From positions 124,001 to 188,000 of the forward strand of contig CAWEOA010000003.1 in the NCBI GenBank assembly GCA_963810615.1: a stretch of DNA of 64,000 bases. The letters are read 5' to 3'. This DNA comes from JARRQJ01 sp963810615 (GTDB taxonomy: Bacteria; Pseudomonadota; Gammaproteobacteria; DRLM01). The translations under genes and the position numbers were made by a program. Every line of letters begins with the position of its first letter. The stretch's first letter is position 1. Below the pieces are notes generated by a model. It was not told where the DNA came from, made no database searches, and saw only the letters and a list, made by a program, of their open reading frames with translations. Below are positions 8,619 through 16,679 of this stretch, piece by piece.

Positions 8619-8742
8619 GATGAGCCGGATGACGGTAGAGGGTGGCCACGGGGGGACGCCCATTAGGGCAGGGTTGAAAGTCTTCTGGAATGCTGGGTCT
8701 TTGCTGCGCGTCGCCTGAAACAGCGGATAATTCTGACTCTGC

Positions 8743-9834
8743 TCAGATAGTGCCGGAATTGCCGAATCGCATGATTTCGGGGGCGATGAAACCCAGCGCA
8801 ACGCTCTTGTCCACCCCGCCTAATTTGATTGCCTCCTTGGGCATGCCGAATACTACACAGCTGCTTTCATCCTCAGCGATGGTCGGAGCGCCGGCGTCGT
8901 GCATCTCCTTGAGACCGCGCGCGCCGTCATCGCCCATGCCGGTCATGATGATACCCAGGGCATTCTTGCCGGCGAATTTCGCCACCGAACGGAACAATAC
9001 GTCGACCGAAGGACAGTGACGATTGACCACCGGTCCGTTGATGACTTCTACGTGATAATAGGCGCCACTGCGCTTGATGAGCATGTGCTTGCCGCCGGGT
9101 GCTATAAGCGCCAGACCCGGTATAAGGCGGTCGTTGTTACGCGCCTCTCTGATTTCCATCTCGCATAGACCATTTAACCGTTCGGCGAAGGAAGCGGTGA
9201 ATTTCTCCGGCATGTGCTGGACGATGACTATACCCGGAGAGACGCGGGGCAGGGCGGTCAGCACTTTTTCCAGGGCTTGGGTGCCGCCGGTCGATGTGCC
9301 GATAGCGACGATCCTTTCAGTGGTCCTGGCCATGGAATGAGCCGTCGGCGCAGCGATTATCGCATCGGCGCTTAGCTTGGCCGGGACTTTAGGGGATGGC
9401 GTGGTAGCAGTAGAAGACCGCAGCTTATGCACGCGCGCGGCGGCGGCGGCCTTAACTGCGCCGATCAATCCTTGCGCCGATGATTGTAAAAAATTTTTCA
9501 GGCCAATCTGCGGCTTGGTAATAATGTCCACCGCGCCGGCGGCCAAGGCCTGCATGGTGGTTTCCGCACCTTTTTCCGTGAGTGACGAGCATATGACTAC
9601 CGGCGTGGGGTGGTCCGCCATGATCTTTTTGAGGAAGGTGATACCATCCATGCGCGGCATCTCCACATCCAGGACGATCACATCCGGCCACTGCTTCTTC
9701 ATCTTGTCCATGGCGAAGATCGGATCGGAGGCGGCACCGATTACGTTTATGGATGGATCGGTCTCCAATATCCCCTGCAAGACTTGACGAACCACTGCCG
9801 AGTCGTCGACCAGCAAGACGTTTATTTTAGTCAC
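8743..9834 (-). CDS. cheB: Chemotaxis protein-glutamate methylesterase/deamidase CheB
   Basis: A 363-residue two-domain protein. Residues 1-120 form a response-regulator receiver with phospho-acceptor D56 (VLDVEMPRMDG) and acidic pocket D10/D11. After a linker of about 60 residues rich in Ala, Ser and Thr comes the methylesterase domain with a Ser-His-Asp triad: S181 in GTSTGG, H207 in QHMPE and an Asp at 302/303 in MTGMGDDGA. It removes methyl groups from receptor glutamates when phosphorylated by CheA, giving adaptation. It is the last gene of the minus-strand chemotaxis operon and overlaps cheD by four bases. Confidence 0.96.
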   Translation of the reverse strand: MTKINVLLVDDSAVVRQVLQGILETDPSINVIGAASDPIFAMDKMKKQWPDVIVLDVEMPRMDGITFLKKIMADHPTPVVICSSLTEKGAETTMQALAAGAVDIITKPQIGLKNFLQSSAQGLIGAVKAAAAARVHKLRSSTATTPSPKVPAKLSADAIIAAPTAHSMARTTERIVAIGTSTGGTQALEKVLTALPRVSPGIVIVQHMPEKFTASFAERLNGLCEMEIREARNNDRLIPGLALIAPGGKHMLIKRSGAYYHVEVINGPVVNRHCPSVDVLFRSVAKFAGKNALGIIMTGMGDDGARGLKEMHDAGAPTIAEDESSCVVFGMPKEAIKLGGVDKSVALGFIAPEIMRFGNSGTI

Positions 9835-10346
9835 AGGGGCGCACTCGCCAAGGCTTTCGTATCGATCTCAATGCGGCGCATCCATACATGGCCATTCCAG
9901 ATATCGAAATAAACCTGGCGGTGCCCGGCTCCTCCCAGGTGTTCGCCGACCAAATTCAACCCATGCCGTTTGACTAGAGCTCGTGCCGCCAGGACGTTCT
10001 GACACGGTACATCCACGCATTTCCCTCGCTTGGTATACTGTGGAAACATATTCCCCCCTCCGAATATCTTGACTTGATAGTCTCGAAATCTGGTGTTACT
10101 TGCCTGTATCTTTGTCAAGAAGAGTTCCATTGCTTCCTCGGCATAGCGGCCGTCAAGTTTGTCGCGAATAGGTTTGTCGCGTTTGGGCAATATATAGTGG
10201 CACATACCGCCTATCAGACGAGTCTCATGCCACATGACGATGGAGACACAGGACCCTAGTATCGTGCGGATGCGGGTGTTGCGGTCCCCGAAATAGAAAT
10301 CTCCAGGCTGTAAATAGATTTCTTGGGTGTTGGCGGGCTTTTTCAT
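9831..10346 (-). CDS. cheD: Chemoreceptor glutamine deamidase CheD
   Basis: A 171-residue protein with the CheD active-site signature: Cys33 in LGSCVSIVMW and His50 in GGMCHYILP, followed by a Thr in the family position. It deamidates specific glutamines in methyl-accepting receptors, preparing them for CheR/CheB, and in some bacteria stimulates a CheC phosphatase. No cheC or cheZ is present in the operon. It overlaps cheB (ATGA) and follows cheR by 11 bases, so translation is probably coupled. Confidence 0.95.
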   Translation of the reverse strand: MKKPANTQEIYLQPGDFYFGDRNTRIRTILGSCVSIVMWHETRLIGGMCHYILPKRDKPIRDKLDGRYAEEAMELFLTKIQASNTRFRDYQVKIFGGGNMFPQYTKRGKCVDVPCQNVLAARALVKRHGLNLVGEHLGGAGHRQVYFDIWNGHVWMRRIEIDTKALASAPL

Positions 10347-10357
10347 TGTAGTATGAT

Positions 10358-11164
10358 CTAGTCCTTACGATAGATGGCTGGCGCAACCGTAATCAGCTCA
10401 TCGTAGATGCCGTTGAGGCTTTCCGAATGACCGATGAACAAATAACCTCCGGGCTTCAGCGTCTCTACCAACCGCTCGAGGACCTTACGTTTGGTTTCAG
10501 CATTGAAATAGATCATTACGTTGCGCAAGAATATCAGGTCGAGCTTTTCCATGGCCGGTAAAGGATTATTCAGATTGATTTGTGAGAATTTGATGCGGTT
10601 GCGTATGTTCCTGTCAATGATGAAGGTGCCATCCTGAGAACCTATTCCTTTGAGGCAATATTTCGCAAGGAATTCCTTAGGGATATGTTCTATTTGTTCC
10701 AAGGGGTAGTGACCTTTGCGGGCCTTGTCCAATACGCGCGTGCTGATATCGGAGGCGATGATTTCCCATGGACCTTCGCCAAGGTGATTAGCCAGAACCA
10801 TTGCGGTACTGTAGGGTTCCTGACCACTGGAGCAGGCGGCGCTCCAGACGCAGAAGGGTCTGGAGCGCGAATGAGAAGGGAGTATCTTCCGTTGCAGGAA
10901 ATCAAAATGCTTAGGTTCGCGGAAGAAATAGGTCTCGTTGGTGGTCAATAGATCGACCGCCATCTGTAGTTCCTGTGGATGCCTACCGCTATCTAGCAGC
11001 TTAAAATACTCTCCGTAGCTACGTAGACCATGCTTATTGAGCCGCTTAGCGAGCCGCCCCATTACCAGCGGTTTCTTGATGGGGCTCATGTTGATCCCCG
11101 CAATGTTGTATATCAGCTTCTGGAACTTATAAAACTCGTGGTCTGTGATAGTTGGAGTATCCAT
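10358..11164 (-). CDS. cheR: Chemotaxis protein methyltransferase CheR
   Basis: A 268-residue SAM-dependent methyltransferase with the CheR N-terminal helical domain (YNIAGINMSPIKKPLVMGRL) and the catalytic Rossmann domain (VWSAACSSGQEPYSTAM at the SAM site, LIFLRNVMIYF further on). It methylates receptor glutamates and so counters CheB. The C-terminal PGGYLFIGHSESL is characteristic. It is separated from cheW by 242 bases, the only sizeable gap in the operon, in which two inverted repeats lie directly before cheR. Confidence 0.96.
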   Translation of the reverse strand: MDTPTITDHEFYKFQKLIYNIAGINMSPIKKPLVMGRLAKRLNKHGLRSYGEYFKLLDSGRHPQELQMAVDLLTTNETYFFREPKHFDFLQRKILPSHSRSRPFCVWSAACSSGQEPYSTAMVLANHLGEGPWEIIASDISTRVLDKARKGHYPLEQIEHIPKEFLAKYCLKGIGSQDGTFIIDRNIRNRIKFSQINLNNPLPAMEKLDLIFLRNVMIYFNAETKRKVLERLVETLKPGGYLFIGHSESLNGIYDELITVAPAIYRKD

Positions 11165-11178
11165 GTCGTTCCCTTGAA

Positions 11179-11230
11179 CTGCTTAAGAGCAGGTATTCAA
11201 TCCCGCTTTGGGATTTGACGGCCGAATACC
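11179..11230 (-). repeat. Inverted repeats in the cheR leader
   Basis: Two nested arms make one extended hairpin: GGTATTC (11192-11198) pairs with GAATACC (11224-11230), and inside it AATCCC (11199-11204) pairs with GGGATT (11210-11215). A second short hairpin, CTGCT (11179-11183) with AGCAG (11188-11192), lies nearer to cheR and shares its last base. The structures sit 15-66 bases before the cheR start within the 242-base cheW-cheR gap. No run of U follows, so a leader structure or RNA-processing site is more likely than a terminator. Confidence 0.4.
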
Positions 11231-11406
11231 GAGGAGTCGATGTCTCAGCAATTTGTAAGCAGATTCATCAAATGATATTGGATTGATCCGCATTCTGCGC
11301 ATTCAATATCCTGCAGCATAGCTGCGATCTACATATTATTATTTCCTAAGAATAGCGTGAAGCGCCTGAGTCATTCCTGTCGCTGATTCCGGTCGACCAA
11401 AATCGC

Positions 11407-11940
11407 CTACTCGGAGACTGTGCTCTCCGGGTTATCGATACTCGTTAATGAAGCCATTTCGTCGATGGAAAGGACTTTATCGGCGTCAAGTATAATGACG
11501 AATTTCCCGTCGATCTTACCCATGCCGCCAATGAAGTCAGAGCGAATCTTAGCGCCGAATGTTGGCGGCGGCTCGATTTCCGTTCCGGGTATTTCAAGTA
11601 CTTCGTTCACCGCATCCACCGTAACGCCGATGTAGTAATGCTCGCCCTCAGCCTCCACTTCGATAAGAACGATGCAGGTCCGGCGTGTGACGGGAGAAGG
11701 CTGGCGCGAGAAACGCATAGCCAGATCGATTACCGGTACTACCGACCCCCGTAGGTTAATTACACCACGCACGAAATCGGGCATCATGGGTACGGCTGTG
11801 ACATTCCCGTACTCAATAATCTCCTTGATGTTGAGGATACCGATAGCGAATGTTTCTCCACCCAGCAAGAACGTTAGATACTGAAGCTGTTCGTCGTCGG
11901 TTATGAGTTCCGACGGTTTCCTTTTGACGAGTTCACCCAT
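11407..11940 (-). CDS. cheW: Chemotaxis coupling protein CheW
   Basis: A 177-residue CheW-domain protein (LTFLLGGETFAIGILNIKEII, DFVRGVINLRGSVVPVIDLAMRF, DADKVLS) that bridges chemoreceptors and the CheA kinase. Ligand residues of the receptor interface, such as the Arg-Gly in VINLRG, are present. It lies 11 bases after the upstream MCP gene. The C-terminus extends about 20 residues beyond the domain, Ser- and acid-rich. Confidence 0.95.
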   Translation of the reverse strand: MGELVKRKPSELITDDEQLQYLTFLLGGETFAIGILNIKEIIEYGNVTAVPMMPDFVRGVINLRGSVVPVIDLAMRFSRQPSPVTRRTCIVLIEVEAEGEHYYIGVTVDAVNEVLEIPGTEIEPPPTFGAKIRSDFIGGMGKIDGKFVIILDADKVLSIDEMASLTSIDNPESTVSE

Positions 11941-11951
11941 GATGCTTCCCC

Positions 11952-13598
11952 TTAAAATTTTACGAATTCGGATTCGCTAGGATCGGCATGAGTTGTGCCA
12001 TGGGCGGCTACGATTTTTTCCGAAACGCCGCTTGTGCCGGTTTTTCTCGAGGTCTCGCGGACTATATTTTGTTTACTTATTTTTGCAAATCCCGACTGAG
12101 TATCGATCTTGAAGAAACCCATTACCTGCTGCAATTCTTCCGCCTGACTGCTCATTTCCTCGGCGGTTGCGGCGAGTTCTTCGCTGCTGGAGGCATTCTG
12201 TTGGGTAATTTTATTCAGCTGCTCCATCGCGGTATTAATCTGCGATACGCCGCTGGACTGCTCCTCGGAGGCGGCGGTGATCTCCTGAACCAGATCTGAG
12301 GTCTTGTTGATGGAAGGCACCATCTCGTCAAGGAGATTCCCGGCCTTCTCCGCGAGTTGTACACTGCTGGAGGCCACCTCGCCGATCTCCTGGGCGGCTA
12401 CCTGGGAGCGCTCGGCTAATTTCCGTACCTCGGCGGCGACCACGGCGAACCCCTTGCCATGTTCGCCGGCTCGCGCGGCCTCGATGGCGGCATTCAATGC
12501 CAGAAGATTAGTCTGGTAGGCGATGTCGTCGATTATTCCGATCTTATCGGCGATCTGACGCATGGCGGTAACCGTTTGTTTGACCGATTCTCCGCCTTCA
12601 GTTGCTTCTTTGGCGGCCTTGGAGGCCATGCTGTCGGTGACCTTGGCGTTCTCGGCATTTTGCGAAATAGAGGCGCTCATCTGCTCGACCGAGGCGGAGG
12701 TTTCCTCGACGGAGGCGGACTGTTCGCTGGTGGCCTGGCTCAGGCCTTGCGCGGTGGCCGACACCTCCTCGGAGGCGGAGGAAAGGTTGTCGGCCGCGCT
12801 GCGCACATTGGAAATGATTCCGGATAGATTGCCGATCATATCGCGCATCGATGCGAGAAGCAGTCCGGTTTCATCCTTACTGTTGACTTCGATTTTGGCA
12901 TTAAGGTCGCCCTCCGCAAGCTGATTCGCGACAGAGACGGCTTGATTCAAGGGGCGGGTAATGCCACGGGTTATCCAGAATGCAGCGCCAAGACCTATCA
13001 AAATCGCGGTGATACTTATTATGAGCATCTCACGATCAGCAGAGGTATACTCTTCGGCGGACTTCTTACCTGACTCGATCATGTCTTGATCTTGGGCGTC
13101 ATTCAGCTTATTGACGGCCTCGAAATAGGCTTTTAGCACCTTTGGAACTTCATTTAAGACAATGTTGTCGGCTTCTCTGCTATTTCCATCTTGGGCTGCC
13201 TTCAGGAAGCGGTCTTGTACACTATTGAATTCGGAGCGCGTATCTTGAACGATTTTAAGAAGCTCCTTACTCTTTTCGGTATTGACGATGGCTTGCAGTT
13301 TATCAAACTTCGCGCCGACATCATTTTCAGTATTCGTTATTTCATCGATAAATTTCTTCTCTTGAGCGGCGTCCTTCTCCAAAACAACACTCAGCATATC
13401 CTGATCGACAGTATTGACATCATCGATGATGTCGTTTCCTAAAACAGTCTTAGGGTAACGATCATTGACGAGTTCCTCCACATTGCCGTTGAGATCCGCA
13501 AGCCTGTTGATACCGATAAGGGCGACGGTTGACAGCATAACTAGGACCAGTCCGAAAGCCAGGCCTAAGCGCAAGCCTATTTTCATGTTCCTGAACAT
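11952..13598 (-). CDS. Methyl-accepting chemotaxis protein with four-helix-bundle sensor
   Basis: A 548-residue transmembrane receptor. TM1 at about 9-30, a helical periplasmic sensor of the 4HB_MCP type (about 31-188), TM2 near 190-212, a HAMP linker (RGITRPLNQAVSVANQLAEG), then the cytoplasmic signalling coiled coil with the conserved tip (IDDIAYQTNLLALNAAIEAARAGE, GFAVVAAEVRKLAERS). Gln/Glu pairs in the two methylation helices (ATAQGLSQATSEQSASVEET, EEQSSGVSQ) fit the presence of CheR, CheB and CheD. There is no NWETF-type tether at the C-terminus. The ATG overlaps the cheA stop by one base, so it is the operon's own receptor. Confidence 0.95.
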   Translation of the reverse strand: MFRNMKIGLRLGLAFGLVLVMLSTVALIGINRLADLNGNVEELVNDRYPKTVLGNDIIDDVNTVDQDMLSVVLEKDAAQEKKFIDEITNTENDVGAKFDKLQAIVNTEKSKELLKIVQDTRSEFNSVQDRFLKAAQDGNSREADNIVLNEVPKVLKAYFEAVNKLNDAQDQDMIESGKKSAEEYTSADREMLIISITAILIGLGAAFWITRGITRPLNQAVSVANQLAEGDLNAKIEVNSKDETGLLLASMRDMIGNLSGIISNVRSAADNLSSASEEVSATAQGLSQATSEQSASVEETSASVEQMSASISQNAENAKVTDSMASKAAKEATEGGESVKQTVTAMRQIADKIGIIDDIAYQTNLLALNAAIEAARAGEHGKGFAVVAAEVRKLAERSQVAAQEIGEVASSSVQLAEKAGNLLDEMVPSINKTSDLVQEITAASEEQSSGVSQINTAMEQLNKITQQNASSSEELAATAEEMSSQAEELQQVMGFFKIDTQSGFAKISKQNIVRETSRKTGTSGVSEKIVAAHGTTHADPSESEFVKF

Positions 13599-15850
13599 TA
13601 TTGATCTCCTTTGGATAAGACTAAGTTGTGTGATTTATTCGTTGTTGCGTGAGGTGGACTTTTTAGCGTGGCTGCGTGAGATTCTGCATTGACGGCACGC
13701 TGTACCAGGGACGGCACATCGAGGATAAGAGCCACATCTCCACTACCCAATATGGTCGAACCCGCAATACCTTTAAGATGAGTGAATAGTTTTCCCATAG
13801 GTTTGATAACAGTTTGAAATTCACCCATTAGGGAGTCGACCATCAAGCCTGCTTGTTGTCCTGCATATTGCATGACAACGATGCTTTCTCGCCGAGGAGG
13901 TGCGCCCTCTACGCCGAATAAATCACGGAGTCGGACAAAAGGTAGTACTTCACCTCGAAGGTTTATATAATTTGTGCCGCTAGAAGAATGCTGTTGCTCC
14001 GGGGTGAGTTCTACGCATTCCATAACCATGTCGAGCGGTACTACATAGGCATTGTTGGAAACTCCAACCAGGAAGCCGTCAATGATTGCCAGAGTGAGAG
14101 GCAGGCGTATGCGTACCGTAGTGCCCGAGCCTTCTATGCTGTCGAGATCGACACTGCCACGTAGCGCCTCGATATTGCGGCGTACCACATCCATGCCGAC
14201 GCCGCGGCCGGATAAACTGCTGACTTGATCAGTGGTGGAAAAGCCGGGTTCGAAAATGAGATTATAAACTTCTTTGTCTGACAGATTTTGCGTTGAAGTA
14301 ATAACCTCACGTTCTAAGGCCTTTTGAAGAATTCTTTCTTTATTCAGACCGCCGCCGTCGTCGGACACCTCAATTACGATACTGCCCGAATCGTGATAGG
14401 CATTGAGACGTAAATGGCCTTTACCGGGCTTTCCTCGAGCGGCTCGAAGATCTACACCTTCAATGCCGTGATCCATGGAGTTGCGCACCAGATGCATCAA
14501 TGGGTCACTGATCTTCTCGACGACGGTTTTATCCAATTCGGTTTCCGCGCCGCTGATGATTAAATCGATATCTTTGCCAAGTTCCTTGCTAACGTCGCGT
14601 ACCACCCGTTGAAATCGGTGAAAGGTTTCGCCGATTTGCACCATACGCAATTGCAGCGCACCATCGCGTATTTCCTCCACCAAACGGGATATTGTTGATG
14701 TGCTTTCCAGTAACTCGCCGTCACCTGCGTGTTGTGCCAGCAGGCTGGCCGATGCCCCGGCAATTACAAGTTCGCCCACAAGATTGATGAGCGCGTCCAA
14801 TTTCTCTGCTTGTACTCGTATTAGGCGACTATCCTGAGGCTTCTTCTCGCGAAGATTCTGCTGTTTGGCGATGGCGGCGTCCACTACGGGTTGCTGAACC
14901 ACGCCTTGATCTACGAGGATCTTGCCTATTAGAGAGGTATCAGGATGTTCGGATGCCTGGGCCCTTTGTCTGGCTAGGCCATCCTCCAATTCTCTTTGGG
15001 TAAGAGCGCCGCTTTGAATCAATAGTTGGCCAAGTTTTTCTTCGCCTTCAGGCAACTCACAGATAAGCTGAATATAATCGGATATGCGACTATTAGGTGC
15101 CAGGATGCACAGTGAGCAATCTTCTTTGACGAAATCAAAAGCCTCTTCTATCTCCTTCTTCGTGGCATCCGATTTGAAATCTATTTCGAAACCAAGATAA
15201 CAGGATTCTGGATCCATACTGTCCGCTTCCGGCATCTTGTCGAACAGGGTGGTAACATGAATTAATTCGCCAAGTTTTCCCAGATAACGTAGGAAAGATG
15301 CGGGATCCATACCGTTCCTTAGTACGTCTTCGCCGAAGCGTAGGGAAATATGCCAGGTATCCGCGGCCACGGAGAAATTACTATCGTTCATCCCGACAGG
15401 TGTTGCACCTTCGGTGTCGATAAATATGGTCTTGCCCTCGTCACTATCATTTGTTGATGATTTTGAATATTTTCGTAATTTACCTAGCAACAGCTCGCCT
15501 TCTGCATGCAGTTCGTCGCTTGGTGTGCTGTTATTATCCATGCTTTCATTTATGAGTATTCCGATATGATCGCTGCAGGGTAGCAGTACCGCCACCAGGT
15601 CTGGAGTAATGCAGATTTCTCCGCTCCTCACCTGGTCTAGAACATTTTCGACTACATGTGTGAACGAGACCACATTATCGAGCCCAAACAATCCGGCTGA
15701 ACCCTTGATCGTATGAGCGGCACGAAACATAGCGTTGACAGTATCCTCATCCTGTTCGGCGGTTTCCAAATACATCAGGGCATCTTCCATTTGACGCAAC
15801 AATTCGCGGCTTTCTTCGAGGAAGGTAATTAGTGCCTGATCTATATCCAT
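13598..15850 (-). CDS. cheA: Chemotaxis histidine kinase CheA with an atypical middle region
   Basis: A 750-residue kinase. The P1 phosphotransfer domain has the phospho-accepting H46 (FRAAHTIKGSAG). The usual P2 is replaced by a region of about 230 residues: an alpha/beta segment (FLRYLGKLGELIHVTTLFD, YLGFEIDFKSDATK) and then two copies of an LGQLLIQSGALTQ / IGKILVDQGVVQQ motif, like the MshEN/GspE N-terminal repeats. Then come dimerisation P3, the ATPase P4 (N box VRNSMDHGIE, DDGGGLN, GRGVGMDVV) and a CheW-like P5. It phosphorylates CheY and CheB on receptor signals. The segment before the repeats is found in other CheA proteins with this layout. Confidence 0.95.
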   Translation of the reverse strand: MDIDQALITFLEESRELLRQMEDALMYLETAEQDEDTVNAMFRAAHTIKGSAGLFGLDNVVSFTHVVENVLDQVRSGEICITPDLVAVLLPCSDHIGILINESMDNNSTPSDELHAEGELLLGKLRKYSKSSTNDSDEGKTIFIDTEGATPVGMNDSNFSVAADTWHISLRFGEDVLRNGMDPASFLRYLGKLGELIHVTTLFDKMPEADSMDPESCYLGFEIDFKSDATKKEIEEAFDFVKEDCSLCILAPNSRISDYIQLICELPEGEEKLGQLLIQSGALTQRELEDGLARQRAQASEHPDTSLIGKILVDQGVVQQPVVDAAIAKQQNLREKKPQDSRLIRVQAEKLDALINLVGELVIAGASASLLAQHAGDGELLESTSTISRLVEEIRDGALQLRMVQIGETFHRFQRVVRDVSKELGKDIDLIISGAETELDKTVVEKISDPLMHLVRNSMDHGIEGVDLRAARGKPGKGHLRLNAYHDSGSIVIEVSDDGGGLNKERILQKALEREVITSTQNLSDKEVYNLIFEPGFSTTDQVSSLSGRGVGMDVVRRNIEALRGSVDLDSIEGSGTTVRIRLPLTLAIIDGFLVGVSNNAYVVPLDMVMECVELTPEQQHSSSGTNYINLRGEVLPFVRLRDLFGVEGAPPRRESIVVMQYAGQQAGLMVDSLMGEFQTVIKPMGKLFTHLKGIAGSTILGSGDVALILDVPSLVQRAVNAESHAATLKSPPHATTNKSHNLVLSKGDQ

Positions 15851-15895
15851 GTCGCTCTCCTGGTAAGTGGCGAATATATCTGTGAATTATAAGGT

Positions 15896-16219
15896 TTAGT
15901 TGCCATTCCGCCGCAAGACGATAGGATCCCCAAAATGTTCCGCCATTTGATAGAGGTTGATAATTTCCAAGGCGGCGTCGCTGTGGTTTATCAGTCGAAG
16001 TGATTTTCTCTGAATAGCGGCCTCGCGTTTCGCCAATAACAGAAGCTGAAGGCCGGCGGAATCCATCTCATTTATCTTGGCCAGGTCTATCTTAACTTCT
16101 TTGTATTTTTTCAATGCGGCCAAAATGGAAGTCTTCATAGCTGTCGCATTATAGATTGTCATTTCGCCTTGTAGTTTTAGGCTATGTACGCCTTTCTTAT
16201 TCTTGGGGTCTGTTGGCAT
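15896..16219 (-). CDS. STAS-domain protein (anti-sigma antagonist type) of the chemotaxis operon
   Basis: A 107-residue single STAS domain. The conserved phosphorylatable serine is in EMDSAGLQLLLLAKR, and the first strand (SLKLQGEMTIYNATAM) is typical. ATG 16219 has GGAAG about seven bases upstream and begins the domain properly; an in-frame start at 16369 would add a non-conserved tail overlapping cheY. STAS proteins of this kind are frequent beside cheA/cheY in proteobacteria, where they appear to tune the array, but no partner kinase (RsbW-type) is seen here, so its biochemical role is unknown. Confidence 0.85.
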   Translation of the reverse strand: MPTDPKNKKGVHSLKLQGEMTIYNATAMKTSILAALKKYKEVKIDLAKINEMDSAGLQLLLLAKREAAIQRKSLRLINHSDAALEIINLYQMAEHFGDPIVLRRNGN

Positions 16220-16302
16220 GATGTTTCTTCCTTGATCGTATACGTGATTAGTATTATTTACGTAAATTATTTGAAAGTGTTCACTTATATACTCAGCCTG
16301 AA

Positions 16303-16671
16303 TTAGGGCATGATTAGTTTCGAAACGGCACTCAACATCTGCGCGGGTTGAAAGGGCTTTACCACCCAAGCCTTAGCCCCGGCCGCTTGACCTTCTTTTT
16401 TCTTTTCTTCCTGAGATTCAGTGGTGAGCATGATGATCGGTGTGAATTTGTAATTGGGAAGTTTTTTCGCCTCTTTTACGAATGTGATACCGTCCATATT
16501 GGGCATGTTTACGTCACTGATAATGAGGTGAATCTTTTCACCATTGAGCTTTGAGAGTGCATCCTTGCCATCGCATGCCTCAATCACATTGTATCCAGCA
16601 CCTTTTAGGGCGATATTTACCACCTGTCGCAAGCTGGCCGAGTCATCAACGATTAATACGGTCTTAGCCAT
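16303..16671 (-). CDS. cheY: Chemotaxis response regulator CheY
   Basis: A 122-residue single receiver domain. The acidic pocket D9/D10, phospho-acceptor D53 (LIISDVNMPNMDG), T83 (MLTTES) and K105 (VVKPF) are all in place. CheA should phosphorylate it, and phospho-CheY binds the flagellar switch. It is nine bases downstream of the short MCP gene and 83 bases upstream of the STAS gene. No CheZ phosphatase gene is in the cluster. Confidence 0.93.
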   Translation of the reverse strand: MAKTVLIVDDSASLRQVVNIALKGAGYNVIEACDGKDALSKLNGEKIHLIISDVNMPNMDGITFVKEAKKLPNYKFTPIIMLTTESQEEKKKEGQAAGAKAWVVKPFQPAQMLSAVSKLIMP

Positions 16672-16679
16672 ATTTCCTC

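Noticed and set aside
8619..8742. GCCC-ATTA-GGGC stem in the convergent gap between the hypothetical gene and cheB as a terminator.
   Set aside because: The stem is only four base pairs and no U-tract follows on either strand.
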